A stretch of 64,000 bases of DNA from Prochlorococcus sp. AG-436-C14 (GCA_003209755.1 QCPD01000007.1:1-64000); one strand, 5' to 3'; positions 1 to 8,053 are shown, counted from the first letter of the stretch. Notes: generated by a model from the letters alone, not told the origin. Program-made: numbers and translations.

Positions 1-408
1 AGGAGTTTTAATTGTCATGTTATAGAACTCCGCAAACTGAGATCAGTTATTAATCGGATGTTGGAAAGCTGTAGAAATAAGCAAGAGTTAGGTTCTTCTT
101 TGGAAGCATCAGTGAGGATTGATATAGCTGATGAAAAAGTTCAAGCTGCTATTGAATGGTTGGCTGAGAGTGAATCAAACAATGTTGATGTACTTAGAGA
201 TTGGTTCCTGGTTTCATCATTACAAATTGGTGGCGAGCCTTGGGCTGAAGTTTTAGTTAATGAGGATAATGATCTTGCTTCAGTTGAGATTGCAAAAGCA
301 AGAGGGTTTAAGTGTGAAAGATGTTGGCATTATGAAACTGAAATGAGCAAGAATGAAAAACATCCTAATATCTGTGCAAGATGCGAAAAAGTAGTTTTAG
401 CTATTTAA
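1..408 (+). CDS. ileS: Isoleucyl-tRNA synthetase, C-terminal part (5' truncated by window edge)
   Basis: This is the last ~135 codons of a cytosolic enzyme that charges tRNA-Ile. The frame is open from base 1, so the gene begins outside the window. Visible residues match the end of the anticodon-binding region (ELRKLRSVINRMLE), followed by a zinc-binding tail of the bacterial IleRS type with two Cys pairs, CERCW and CARCE. The stop is TAA at 406-408. Nothing looks broken. The call is firm from the C-terminal zinc motif, although the catalytic HIGH and KMSKS motifs are not visible here. Confidence 0.93.
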   Translation, partial: RSFNCHVIELRKLRSVINRMLESCRNKQELGSSLEASVRIDIADEKVQAAIEWLAESESNNVDVLRDWFLVSSLQIGGEPWAEVLVNEDNDLASVEIAKARGFKCERCWHYETEMSKNEKHPNICARCEKVVLAI

Positions 409-440
409 ATATTAAAATTCAATATTAAAGTTGTTTGTTT

Positions 441-1052
441 TTAAAATTTACCGGCGAAACGACCATTCTTTGGTAATTGAATAATTAACCATTGGAGTAA
501 ACCTATTAAGTATAATATCAGAGCTAAATATGCAAAAAATGTAGCAAATCCTGTACTCCAATTACCATCTAAAACAAATTTTATTATTGTTTTAGTTGTT
601 ACGAATGAATTAAATGGAACTTCTCTCCATGCATCACAATAGTTCTCATTAATTGAATTTAAACATTTCCAACTAAATAGATGAAGACCAGTATTTAGTA
701 TGGCCCAAAAAGATAAAGTCCATCGCCAAATTCGTGTAGTTAAAGCAATTGGTTTATAAATAGGCATTTCATCAATTTCTTCATTGAGATCGAACCAAAA
801 CCAAATAGACGCAACCATAAGTATGGGTGAAATGAATGAAATAAATTGGCCTAATTGGCTATTAACACTAAGAAATAAAAGGTTTATCGCATAAAGACTA
901 GAAACTTTCCAGTAAATTGACAAAAGCCTATCAATAGATCTTAAATTGGATCTTTTTGCCCAAATTAATAGAATTAATGGGAGCCCAAATGCGAAGGCAG
1001 CAGCAATTCGATAAGAGAGCCAAACTAGAATTTGGAATTGAGGTTCAGTCAA
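441..1052 (-). CDS. DUF3177 family membrane protein
   Basis: This 203-residue integral membrane protein is of a type conserved in cyanobacteria and has no established function. It has about four hydrophobic segments: residues ~8-30, ~55-85, a Trp-rich one near 110-125, and ~165-195. Between the first two is a basic loop (WAKRSNLRSIDR). The start is TTG at 1052, because no in-frame ATG or GTG lies close upstream. It is convergent with ileS and divergent from trmB. Assignment to DUF3177 rests on remembered family features (length, membrane layout, lineage) and not on a search. Confidence 0.7.
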   Translation of the reverse strand: MTEPQFQILVWLSYRIAAAFAFGLPLILLIWAKRSNLRSIDRLLSIYWKVSSLYAINLLFLSVNSQLGQFISFISPILMVASIWFWFDLNEEIDEMPIYKPIALTTRIWRWTLSFWAILNTGLHLFSWKCLNSINENYCDAWREVPFNSFVTTKTIIKFVLDGNWSTGFATFFAYLALILYLIGLLQWLIIQLPKNGRFAGKF

Positions 1053-1286
1053 AAAAAAATCTCATTTATATTTATTATCAACCTTAAGGTATTCTTTTTA
1101 TGACTATTTTTCATTATTAAAGTATTTTCTCTATATTTGAAAATACCCTTAGGGTCTAATCCAATTACTGCCTTAAATTGATTAATGATTATCTACCTAT
1201 AAAAAGATAATTAATAGATTCTAATCAAAATTTATAAATTCTCTTGTGTGGTTACTATTTTCTGAGAAATTTAATTGACTTGCTAA

Positions 1287-1292
1287 TATAAT
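1287..1292 (+). promoter_or_regulatory. Putative -10 element for trmB
   Basis: A perfect TATAAT lies 31 bases upstream of the GTG start of trmB, which would put a transcript start near 1299. No convincing -35 is seen; TTGACT at 1275 is too close. In a genome this AT-rich such matches arise by chance, so this is weak support only. Confidence 0.28.
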
Positions 1293-1323
1293 AATCTGAT
1301 TTATTCATATCAGCTTTTATTCT

Positions 1324-1968
1324 GTGAGACAGCATGTAAATCCTCTAAGCCAATTTTTTCAGTTACCATTATCACTCCCAAGTAAGAATGTTCTTTTTAG
1401 GGAATCTCATTATCCAATTCATTTAGATATTGGATCTGCGAAAGGTGAATTCCTGATTGAATTAGCAAAAAAATCTCCTGACTGGAATTTTGTTGGGTTT
1501 GAGATAAGAGAACCTCTTGTTAGCTTATGTGAAAAGAAAAGAATAAAATTAGAATTGGATAATTTAAAATTTCTATTTTGTAATGTTAATGTCAGTCTAG
1601 ATGAATGGTTGTCAGATTTAGATTATGGTCAATTAAAAAGAGTTTCAATTCAATTCCCAGACCCTTGGTTTAAAAGAAAACACTTCAAAAGGAGAGTCTT
1701 AAAAACAAATCTTCTCAATTCAATTGCTAAATCCATGAGTAAGAATGGTGAAATTTTTTTTCAAAGTGATATATTCAAACTTTTTGAGTCTATGACTAAT
1801 ACTATTGATAAAAGTCGGTATTTTAATAGGAAAGATTTAGGAAATCTGAGTTTTATGGATCAGAACCCTTATAATGTAAAGACAGATAGAGAATTATTTT
1901 CTCTTAAGAAAAATTTGCCAATTTATAGAGCAATGTATATTAGAAACAGCCAATTATTCATCGATTAG
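1324..1968 (+). CDS. trmB: tRNA (guanine-N7-)-methyltransferase
   Basis: This is a SAM-dependent enzyme making m7G46 in the tRNA variable loop. The 214 residues include the SAM-binding strand (HLDIGSAKGEFLIELA, ~36-50), the family motif GFEIREPLV, and the signature FPDPWFKRKHFKRR (~120-133) typical of TrmB. The start is GTG at 1324, the first start in frame before the conserved region. It stands alone between a leftward DUF3177 gene and txlA, about 70 bases before the latter. Length is slightly shorter than the E. coli enzyme, as is usual in cyanobacteria. Confidence 0.93.
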   Translation: MRQHVNPLSQFFQLPLSLPSKNVLFRESHYPIHLDIGSAKGEFLIELAKKSPDWNFVGFEIREPLVSLCEKKRIKLELDNLKFLFCNVNVSLDEWLSDLDYGQLKRVSIQFPDPWFKRKHFKRRVLKTNLLNSIAKSMSKNGEIFFQSDIFKLFESMTNTIDKSRYFNRKDLGNLSFMDQNPYNVKTDRELFSLKKNLPIYRAMYIRNSQLFID

Positions 1969-2007
1969 TTTAATATATATATTATATTTTGACTTAAAGC
2001 TTATGTA

Positions 2008-2013
2008 TATAAT
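2008..2013 (+). promoter_or_regulatory. Putative -10 element for txlA
   Basis: TATAAT ends 24 bases before the txlA ATG. TTGACT begins 19 bases upstream, at 1989, but the spacing is only 13 bases, too short for a standard sigma-70 pair. Treat it as a possible -10 only. Confidence 0.28.
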
Positions 2014-2037
2014 TAACAGTGTAAAGTATTAACTCTG

Positions 2038-2613
2038 ATGATTGATAACACTAGTACAGGTAAAGATCTTAGTTTACTTCAAAAAAACTTCTTAGTTTTT
2101 TTGAGTCTTTTTTTAGTTGTTTCATTATTCTTTTTTCGCACTGGGTTTAAAGCCAATAAAATGCTTGACCAATTGGCTAAGAATTCCCTTGAACCAGATA
2201 TAGCTTTGTCGAATGGGAAACCTACAGTATTTGAATTTTATGCGGATTGGTGCGAAGCTTGTAAGGAAATGGCTCCTGATATGGTTGAGGTTGAAAAACT
2301 AAATTCAAATAAGGTAGATATAGTTTTACTTAATGTTGATAATTCAAGGTGGTTTGATTTGATTAATAAATACGATGTAAGTGGTATTCCTAAATTGATT
2401 TTTTTTGATGATAAAGGTGAATTTAAGGGCTTTTCATTAGGAGTAAGAAAATATAGTGAACTCAATGAAATCTTTCTTGCTTTAATTAATAATTCTGAAT
2501 TACCTTCTTTTACTAAATTATCAAATATAAGTAATTTAATTTCTAAAAATAATTCAAAAGAATTAAATAATAAAATGATTACTAGATCAGAAGGCCCTAG
2601 ATTTCATAGCTAG
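2038..2613 (+). CDS. txlA: TxlA/HCF164-like membrane-anchored thioredoxin
   Basis: A single N-terminal membrane segment (residues ~17-36) is followed by a thioredoxin fold with the redox motif WCEAC (~70-74) inside FEFYADWCEACKEMAP. The cis-Pro loop is seen as SGIPKLIFF. In plants and cyanobacteria this family (HCF164/TxlA) passes reducing power to the thylakoid lumen side and is needed for cytochrome b6f assembly. The C-terminal ~40 residues are Asn/Ser-rich and weakly conserved. The gene converges with thyX, and the two stop codons share the palindrome CTAG at 2610-2613. Confidence 0.87.
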   Translation: MIDNTSTGKDLSLLQKNFLVFLSLFLVVSLFFFRTGFKANKMLDQLAKNSLEPDIALSNGKPTVFEFYADWCEACKEMAPDMVEVEKLNSNKVDIVLLNVDNSRWFDLINKYDVSGIPKLIFFDDKGEFKGFSLGVRKYSELNEIFLALINNSELPSFTKLSNISNLISKNNSKELNNKMITRSEGPRFHS

Positions 2614-3248
2614 TCTAGCCAATTCAATGCGGATGAAACTACTGGATATTCTTGTGAAAAAATATTTTTACATTCTTGCGCAATATTCATATGCTCTTTT
2701 TGCGTCCCATGACCAGTTCTTAAATTTATATAATGAATCCAAGATCGACAAGAGCCTGTCATATAAATTCTGGTTGGGGTAGCAAGTGGTAGTACGAATC
2801 TTGCACATTCTTTGGCGATTCCAGCTTCTAACATCTCTTCATAAAGTTCTTTATTTTGATCGAATTGACGTTTAATTTTTTTGTTGAAATTATTAATAAT
2901 TTCTTTCGATAAGTCTGAGATAGAATTTTGTCTATTTTTATTATCTTGCCTTCTTAATTCTGGTATTGGAATTTCTCCTAATTGTCTGCTATCTGCATAA
3001 CGTTGAGAGAACTCTTGAAAGGTAAATGATCGATGTCTTAATATTTGTGCAGCAATTCCTCTAGTAGTTTCTATTTGCAAAGTCATATAGGCTTGCTCAA
3101 AAACACTCCAATGTTCATTTTTAATGCAATATCCAATTAGTTTAGTAAAGTCATCATTATCTTGATTTTTTGGATTACTTACCCTGGCAATGTATGCCAT
3201 GCTTTTCTCAGCATCTGGTGTAGAAGTTATTAATTGAACACAACTCAT
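2610..3248 (-). CDS. thyX: Flavin-dependent thymidylate synthase
   Basis: ThyX converts dUMP to dTMP using methylene-tetrahydrofolate, FAD and NADPH. The 212-residue protein carries the ThyX signature as RHRSFTFQEFSQRY (~75-88), where the usual RHRxxS serine is replaced by Thr. The C-terminal substrate region PLATPTRIYMTGSCRSWIHY is also present. It lies 2 bases downstream of dcd, whose product feeds the dUMP supply, so the pair forms a pathway unit. No thyA was seen in this window. The ATG at 3248 fits the neighbour spacing. Confidence 0.93.
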   Translation of the reverse strand: MSCVQLITSTPDAEKSMAYIARVSNPKNQDNDDFTKLIGYCIKNEHWSVFEQAYMTLQIETTRGIAAQILRHRSFTFQEFSQRYADSRQLGEIPIPELRRQDNKNRQNSISDLSKEIINNFNKKIKRQFDQNKELYEEMLEAGIAKECARFVLPLATPTRIYMTGSCRSWIHYINLRTGHGTQKEHMNIAQECKNIFSQEYPVVSSALNWLD

Positions 3249-3250
3249 AT

Positions 3251-3844
3251 TTAAACCTTTGCTAATGTAACTCTTTCTTTTTGATATTGATATTTACCTT
3301 TTCTATCACTATAAGTTGTTTCGCAAGGATCTCCTTCAAAGAAAAGTAATTGACAAATTCCTTCATCAGCATAAATCCTGCAATCTGCGCCTGAGCTATT
3401 ACTAAATTCAAGGGTTAGATGGCCCTCCCAGCTTGCTTCCGCAGGAGTTGTATTAACTATTATCCCTAAGCGGGCATAGGTGCTTTTCCCAAGGCAAATA
3501 ACAGTAATATTTGGAGGTACCTTCATTTTCTCTAAAGCGACACCAAGGCCGTAAGAGTGAGCTGGTAAAATGAAAAATTTACCATCCGAGTCTTCTTTTA
3601 AATCTGTAGGTTCTAAATTGGCAGGATTAAACTTTTTTGGATTCATTACTGTCCCGGGGACATGCCTAAAAATCAAAAACTCTTTAGAGGAGAGACGCAA
3701 ATCATATCCATAAGATGAGCAGCCAAAGCTTAAGACAGGTGATTTTTTTGATTCCGGCTCAAGATGTCTTATTAGCTTTTCTTGAAAAGGTTCAAGCATT
3801 CCTAATGAAGCCTGTTCTGAAATCCAACGATCATTTTTTAACAT
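3251..3844 (-). CDS. dcd: dCTP deaminase
   Basis: Dcd belongs to the dUTPase/dCTP deaminase trimer family and supplies dUTP, and hence dUMP, for thymidylate synthesis. Of its 197 residues, the diagnostic parts are CSSYGYDLRLS (~42-52), FILPAHSYGLG, GKSTYARLGI, and the catalytic segment AEASWEGHLTLEFSN containing the conserved Glu. The start codon at 3844 directly abuts the stop of the cobO-like gene at 3845, and thyX follows after 2 bases, so the three are very probably cotranscribed. Deamination-only versus bifunctional activity cannot be settled by eye. Confidence 0.92.
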   Translation of the reverse strand: MLKNDRWISEQASLGMLEPFQEKLIRHLEPESKKSPVLSFGCSSYGYDLRLSSKEFLIFRHVPGTVMNPKKFNPANLEPTDLKEDSDGKFFILPAHSYGLGVALEKMKVPPNITVICLGKSTYARLGIIVNTTPAEASWEGHLTLEFSNSSGADCRIYADEGICQLLFFEGDPCETTYSDRKGKYQYQKERVTLAKV

Positions 3845-4441
3845 TTAATTGCAGCGTAATTCAGTAATTTGATCAGCCATCTCAATTACTTTAGGAGGGA
3901 TTGATGGTCCTGTAAGAATAATATCTGTGGATGATGGCCGATTATTTATCATGAAAATTAAATCATTTTCTTTAATGAAACCAAGGCTAATAGCTATTCC
4001 TATTTCATCAAGAACGATTTTATCTATTTTTTTTTCGATTAAACTTACTTTACAAAATTCCCAAATTTCTTTTATAGCTTTTTCTTCATATTTTCTTTTT
4101 AAAGATAAATGCTCTTCTGATATTTGTTCGGGTAAGCATGTTTCAATTGCTGGTCTTAGCCACTCAAGTCGCCCACAAAGATTTATTGCTCCATTTGGTC
4201 CTTGATTGACTCCACCTCTTAAAAATTGAGCTATTAAAACATGACTTCCCAATCCCGCCGATCTAAGTGCTTCACTTAAAACAACAGAAAAACTACCTCT
4301 AAAAGTAGCGGTGTGGATTTGAACTTGACCTTGGGTCTCAACTAGTCGTAAAGGTTTCCTAATGGGGGTAGCCCTTGGAGAAATCTCTGTTGACGTCGAT
4401 GACCCCCTTTGTTGAGGATTAATGCTAACTCGTGCATTCAT
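3845..4441 (-). CDS. CobO/BtuR-family corrinoid adenosyltransferase homologue with degenerate P-loop
   Basis: The 198-residue protein follows the CobA/CobO/BtuR layout. A strand ending QVQIHTATF leads to the P-loop position (residues ~45-53), then EALRSAGLGSHVLIAQFLRGG, which matches the family's LALRAxGxGxxVxxxQFLKG. The Walker B-like KIVLDEIGIAI is also present. However, the family's G-x-G-K-G-K-T-T loop is replaced by TATFRGSFS, without Lys or the Thr pair. Known members transfer adenosyl from ATP to cob(I)alamin; whether this one still binds ATP is doubtful. It is the first gene of the run with dcd and thyX. The N-terminal ~30 residues are low-complexity Ser/Thr/Pro. Confidence 0.72.
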   Translation of the reverse strand: MNARVSINPQQRGSSTSTEISPRATPIRKPLRLVETQGQVQIHTATFRGSFSVVLSEALRSAGLGSHVLIAQFLRGGVNQGPNGAINLCGRLEWLRPAIETCLPEQISEEHLSLKRKYEEKAIKEIWEFCKVSLIEKKIDKIVLDEIGIAISLGFIKENDLIFMINNRPSSTDIILTGPSIPPKVIEMADQITELRCN

Positions 4442-4756
4442 CTCAATTTTTAGCAGGATGACTTTTAGTTAATCTAGCGGTATAAAATTTCTAATCAACC
4501 AATTCAACACTATCTGTGGTGTATGGATGAAAATATTTGGTTCTCAAAATTGTTAAGGCCCCAAATGTGATGCAAGGACAGCCTGAAAATGTAGTTTTTA
4601 ATATTTTTTTGATAGATCCCTTAGATTTTTGAGCAAAAAAGATAGAATTTTTGAGTCAGTCTAAGCTTGGATTCAAGACTTAGCTTCAAAAAAGTCGCCA
4701 TGGCTACATATCGTTTTTTCACGACTTATTAATGTTCTCTGAACAATAAATTAAAT
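4442..4756. other. Intergenic region upstream of ntcA (divergent from the cobO-like gene)
   Basis: This 315-base stretch has no credible ORF. Its right end holds the ntcA promoter, described separately. A small hairpin (4661-4683, CTAAG/CTTAG plus CTTG/CAAG around GATT, with one bulged base) lies just left of the NtcA box. The remainder is AT-rich and would also hold the promoter of the leftward cobO-like/dcd/thyX run, for which I see no clear element. Confidence 0.6.
4694..4735 (+). promoter_or_regulatory. NtcA-activated promoter of ntcA (NtcA box plus -10)
   Basis: GTC-N8-TAC spans 4694-4707 and differs by one base from the NtcA consensus GTA-N8-TAC. After exactly 22 bases comes TAATGT (4730-4735), matching the TAN3T -10. 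This is the classic architecture of cyanobacterial NtcA-activated promoters. The predicted transcript start is near 4742, about 15 bases before the ATG. It suggests that NtcA controls its own gene, as is known in other cyanobacteria. Confidence 0.7.
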
Positions 4757-5488
4757 ATGGTCACTTCATATCGTGGCTTTACTCGTTTCAATCAACAAAA
4801 AAATAGCCAGATGGTTGGTAATTCATCATCTCCTTTGCCGCCAAACAAAACTCTCTTAGATGTAATTAAATCTTTGGAGGGAATTTCTACTGAAACTGTA
4901 GATAGATCAAAAACTATTTTTTTCCCTGGTGATCCTGCAGAAAGGGTTTATTTAATAAGGCGTGGTGCAGTTCGATTGAGTAGGGTCTACGAAACGGGAG
5001 AAGAAATTACAGTTGCTTTGTTGAGAGAAAATAGTCTTTTTGGAGTTTTATCTTTATTGACAGGGCATAGATCAGATCGTTTTTATCATGCTGTTGCCTT
5101 TACCCGTGTGGAACTCGTTTCTGCTCCAGCCTCATCAGTAAGGAATGCAATTGAGCGAGATGCCTCTGTTGGTTTGTTGCTTTTACAAGGTTTATCAAGT
5201 CGAGTACTTCAAACAGAAACAATGATTGAAACTTTAACTCATAGAGATATGTCCTCTCGTCTTGCAAGCTTTTTACTTGTTTTATGTAGGGACTTTGGTG
5301 TGCCTGGGGAAAAAGGAGTAACAATTGACTTAAGACTTTCTCATCAAGCTATCGCTGAAGCAATAGGTTCAACCAGAGTTACTATTACAAGACTACTGGG
5401 TGAGTTGAAAAGTTCCTCATTATTAGCAATAGATAGAAAAAAAATAACCATATTCGATCCAGTAGCCTTAGCAAAAAGATTTAATTGA
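4757..5488 (+). CDS. ntcA: Global nitrogen regulator NtcA
   Basis: NtcA is the CRP-family factor that senses 2-oxoglutarate and activates nitrogen-assimilation genes. An N-terminal double-stranded beta-helix domain (about residues 35-150, with [18 protein letters not shown]) leads to a dimer helix and a C-terminal winged helix-turn-helix with recognition region [20 protein letters not shown] (~195-214), the NtcA hallmark. At 243 residues it is slightly longer than typical (~223), because of a ~20-residue variable N-terminus; an internal Met at residue 19 is an alternative start. Its own promoter carries an NtcA box, and a second box lies before amt1 in this window. Confidence 0.96.
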   Translation: MVTSYRGFTRFNQQKNSQMVGNSSSPLPPNKTLLDVIKSLEGISTETVDRSKTIFFPGDPAERVYLIRRGAVRLSRVYETGEEITVALLRENSLFGVLSLLTGHRSDRFYHAVAFTRVELVSAPASSVRNAIERDASVGLLLLQGLSSRVLQTETMIETLTHRDMSSRLASFLLVLCRDFGVPGEKGVTIDLRLSHQAIAEAIGSTRVTITRLLGELKSSSLLAIDRKKITIFDPVALAKRFN

Positions 5489-5542
5489 AGGCCATTGCAT
5501 ACTAAGGTTTAGAAGGTTTGTTAATTCCTCTTCTTTATTTCT

Positions 5543-6475
5543 GTGTCTGCCTGGCTCAAAATTCTTTTACTATTAATCCTAGGTGGAATACTCTCTACTT
5601 TGGGAGATCGCTTAGGTACTAGAGTTGGCAAAGCGCGTTTAAGTATTTTTAAATTAAGACCAAAAAGTACAGCTGTTTTAATAACTGTTTTCACTGGAAG
5701 TATTATTAGTGCTATTTCATTTGCAACTATGGTTGCATTTGATAGGGATTTAAGGGTTGGATTATTTCAGTTAGAGGATATTAGAGAGAAGATCATAGAG
5801 AGTGAAAAAGAATTAAAAAAACTAGAAAAAAATTTGTATGCTTTTAGAAGTGGAAATGTAGTAATAAGTAGTGGCCAAACCTTAGTAACTAAGACTATTA
5901 AATTAAATAAAACTAATGATATAAAAAAAGCTATAGAAAGCTTATTACAGCAAGCAAATTTCTATGCTTTTAACTTAGTAAGGACAAATCAATCTAAATA
6001 TCGAAGAATATTATTAGTTCGTAAAGATGATATTGAGAAGCTTGAAAATAAATTAGCTGATAATAGAAGTTGGGTCGTGAGGATTAAATCAGCAGGAAAT
6101 ATACTTAGGGGTGAAAATTATGTTTATGCATTTCCTGAAGTGACATTAAATAAAATAATTACAATGAAAGGTGAAGTAATTGCTATAGAAAAAATATCCT
6201 TATCAAAGTCTGACTCTGACTCTGAATCTATCAGTAAGAAGATTAATCTTTTGATGGCTTCAACTTTAGCCGAGGTTAGGCGACGAGGCTCATTAAGCTC
6301 GGAGTTGCAAATTAATGCTACTCAAATTAATAATTTAGGAAAATATCTAGTAAGTAAAAAAAAGGGGGATTACCAAATTATTGCAAGAGCTCTTGATAAT
6401 AGTCAAAGCGCAGATAAAGTCTCAGTATCATTGGAACTACAATCTTTAGAAAAATCTATACTTAAAAAGAGTTAA
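5543..6475 (+). CDS. DUF3084 family membrane/coiled-coil protein
   Basis: This 310-residue protein has two N-terminal membrane segments (residues ~5-22 and ~43-67) separated by a basic loop (GTRVGKARLSIFKLRPK). A short charged coiled coil follows (~75-100), and then a soluble alpha/beta region. This arrangement is typical of the cyanobacterial DUF3084 family, whose function is unknown. The start is GTG at 5543. The stop is immediately followed by the ATG of the YqgF-like gene at 6476, so the two are translationally adjacent and probably work together. It lies ~55 bases downstream of ntcA. Confidence 0.8.
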   Translation: MSAWLKILLLLILGGILSTLGDRLGTRVGKARLSIFKLRPKSTAVLITVFTGSIISAISFATMVAFDRDLRVGLFQLEDIREKIIESEKELKKLEKNLYAFRSGNVVISSGQTLVTKTIKLNKTNDIKKAIESLLQQANFYAFNLVRTNQSKYRRILLVRKDDIEKLENKLADNRSWVVRIKSAGNILRGENYVYAFPEVTLNKIITMKGEVIAIEKISLSKSDSDSESISKKINLLMASTLAEVRRRGSLSSELQINATQINNLGKYLVSKKKGDYQIIARALDNSQSADKVSVSLELQSLEKSILKKS

Positions 6476-6913
6476 ATGAGTCTTTATATATCAATAGATC
6501 CTGGAATCAAAAAATGCGGCTTATTATTAGCTGATATGCAATCCGGAAAAGTTATTGAGGCTGGTGTTGCTTCATTGACTAAATTTTCTGATTTAGTTAC
6601 TTTGTGGAATAAAGATTATCAGATTATAAAGATAATAATTGGTGATGGGACTAATTGTAAGTATGTGGAGAATGAATTAAAAGAAAAAAACTATTTCAAT
6701 CTCAATTATGTTAATGAAAAAGGATCAACTTTTAGAGCAAGGTTTAGATATTGGGAGATTTGGCCTCCAAATTACCTTATTCGTTGGCTTCCAAAAGAAA
6801 TTCTTTTTCCTCCAGAAAATCTTGATGCTATTGTTGCATTGATTTTATTAGAAGATTTCTTAAAATATAGATTTACTTGGCCAGATAAAGTAGATATTAA
6901 AATTTGGCCCTAA
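6476..6913 (+). CDS. RNase H-fold (YqgF/RuvX-like) putative nuclease
   Basis: The 145-residue protein begins SLYISIDPGIKKCGLLLAD, the first strand of an RNase H-like fold with the acidic metal ligand in IDPG. A central Glu/Arg segment (VNEKGSTFRARFRYW) resembles the YqgF DERxxT region, and the C-terminal ENLDAIVALILLEDFL fits the final acidic helix. It is therefore likely a divergent member of the RuvC/YqgF superfamily. No specific substrate can be named. It starts directly after the DUF3084 stop and overlaps the convergent DUF3146 gene by 17 bases. Confidence 0.66.
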   Translation: MSLYISIDPGIKKCGLLLADMQSGKVIEAGVASLTKFSDLVTLWNKDYQIIKIIIGDGTNCKYVENELKEKNYFNLNYVNEKGSTFRARFRYWEIWPPNYLIRWLPKEILFPPENLDAIVALILLEDFLKYRFTWPDKVDIKIWP

Positions 6914-7154
6914 CTGTAAAAATGTAATCTCCACCACACTCAAGTTTATAATCAGCTTTGATTAAATAGCGCTCTAATGCATCTTTAATTAGAGCTCTAC
7001 CTAGTGGTGGTTCGACAAAAAGTTCTCCCTGGTTAAAAGCCCAAATAAAATTCCACTCAAAATCTCCTGCACGTACAATACCCTCAACTTTTTTTTTGTT
7101 AAAACATTGCTTATGAATCTGAAGATATGCAGTGGTTGATGGTTTGTTATACAT
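6897..7154 (-). CDS. DUF3146 family protein
   Basis: This is a small soluble protein of 85 residues and unknown function, of a type conserved in cyanobacteria. Visible features are a compact alpha/beta pattern with GDFEWNFIWAFNQGELFVEPPLGR and a C-terminal strand GGDYIFTVRAKF. The assignment to DUF3146 is from family memory. Its 3' end overlaps the rightward YqgF-like gene by 17 bases, and it follows pth in the same direction with a 10-base gap, so it may share its transcript. Confidence 0.72.
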   Translation of the reverse strand: MYNKPSTTAYLQIHKQCFNKKKVEGIVRAGDFEWNFIWAFNQGELFVEPPLGRALIKDALERYLIKADYKLECGGDYIFTVRAKF

Positions 7155-7164
7155 TTTTCTAGGT

Positions 7165-7776
7165 TTATGAGTTTTCAGGCTTGTAAGAATTTAGTCGAGT
7201 AGTTATTTTTTCCCAGTTATTAGATCTAATTGATTCAATACAAATAATAATTTCCTGAATAATGAAATCTAATATTGTAAATTCTTGTTTTGAAAATTTC
7301 CCTAAAACGTGAGAGACAGTCTTAGATTTTCTCTCTTTCTGAACTTCACTTGGCGGGCCTATTCCAATCTTTAATCTCTTAAACTCAGAAGTACCAAGAT
7401 GGTTGATAATGCTTTTTAATCCATTATGACCTCCGGAACTCCCTTTAGAGCGGACTCTTATTTTTCCCAGAGGAAGATCCATGTCATCTACTAGAACTAT
7501 TAATTGATGATTTTCAAATCCAAACCAATCCTTTGCTGATCTCACTGATTTACCACTTTCATTCATGTAAGTGTTAGGCATTAAAAGTCTTTTTTTTTCT
7601 ATACCTGTGCCAAATTCACAAGTCCTGCCGAACAGTTTTTTGCTTTCACGAAAGCTACAATTATTTTTTCTTGCGATTTCTTCTAACACCATAAATCCAA
7701 CATTATGACGAGTTTTTTTGTAATCAGCCCCAGGATTCCCTAAGCCAACTAATAATTTCAAGTCATCGGACGACAT
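7165..7776 (-). CDS. pth: Peptidyl-tRNA hydrolase
   Basis: Pth rescues tRNA from peptidyl-tRNA released by stalled ribosomes. All family landmarks are visible in the 203 residues: VGLGNPGADYKKTRHNVGF (the Asn and catalytic His), TYMNESG, VLVDDMDLPLG (catalytic Asp) and SSGGHNGLKSI. The length is as usual. The ATG at 7776 precedes the first strand by 7 residues. It lies 61 bases after tatA on the same strand and upstream of DUF3146. Confidence 0.95.
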   Translation of the reverse strand: MSSDDLKLLVGLGNPGADYKKTRHNVGFMVLEEIARKNNCSFRESKKLFGRTCEFGTGIEKKRLLMPNTYMNESGKSVRSAKDWFGFENHQLIVLVDDMDLPLGKIRVRSKGSSGGHNGLKSIINHLGTSEFKRLKIGIGPPSEVQKERKSKTVSHVLGKFSKQEFTILDFIIQEIIICIESIRSNNWEKITTRLNSYKPENS

Positions 7777-7837
7777 GCCAATTTGACAGAATCGTTTTTG
7801 ATTCTAGTAGCTTTATATCTAGTTATTTTTGGAGAAA

Positions 7838-8053
7838 CTAATTTTCTTTGTCCAAAATGTTTTCATTTGAAGACTCTTCTTCATTCATGGCATTTTTTAT
7901 TTCACGCTCAAATTCCGTAGAGGCACTTTGAAGCCCTTTGAGAGTTTTTCCAATAGTTCGCCCAAGTTCTGGAAGACGTTTTGGACCGAAAATAACAAGT
8001 GCCAATCCAGCAATTACAGCTATTTCGGGCAAACCAACCCCAAAAATATTCAT
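7838..8053 (-). CDS. tatA: Twin-arginine translocase TatA/TatE-type subunit
   Basis: TatA forms the pore of the twin-arginine protein export system. The 71 residues consist of one N-terminal membrane helix (MNIFGVGLPEIAVIAGLALV), the hinge FGPKRLPELG and an amphipathic helix, followed by an acidic tail rich in Glu and Asn. This is the standard TatA/B/E layout; the short tail favours TatA over TatB. It lies 37 bases downstream of psbH on the same strand. Confidence 0.9.
   Translation of the reverse strand: MNIFGVGLPEIAVIAGLALVIFGPKRLPELGRTIGKTLKGLQSASTEFEREIKNAMNEEESSNENILDKEN

Noticed and set aside
1081-1090. Palindrome ACCTTAAGGT upstream of DUF3177
   Set aside because: Too short and too AT-rich to separate from chance, with no neighbouring promoter elements.
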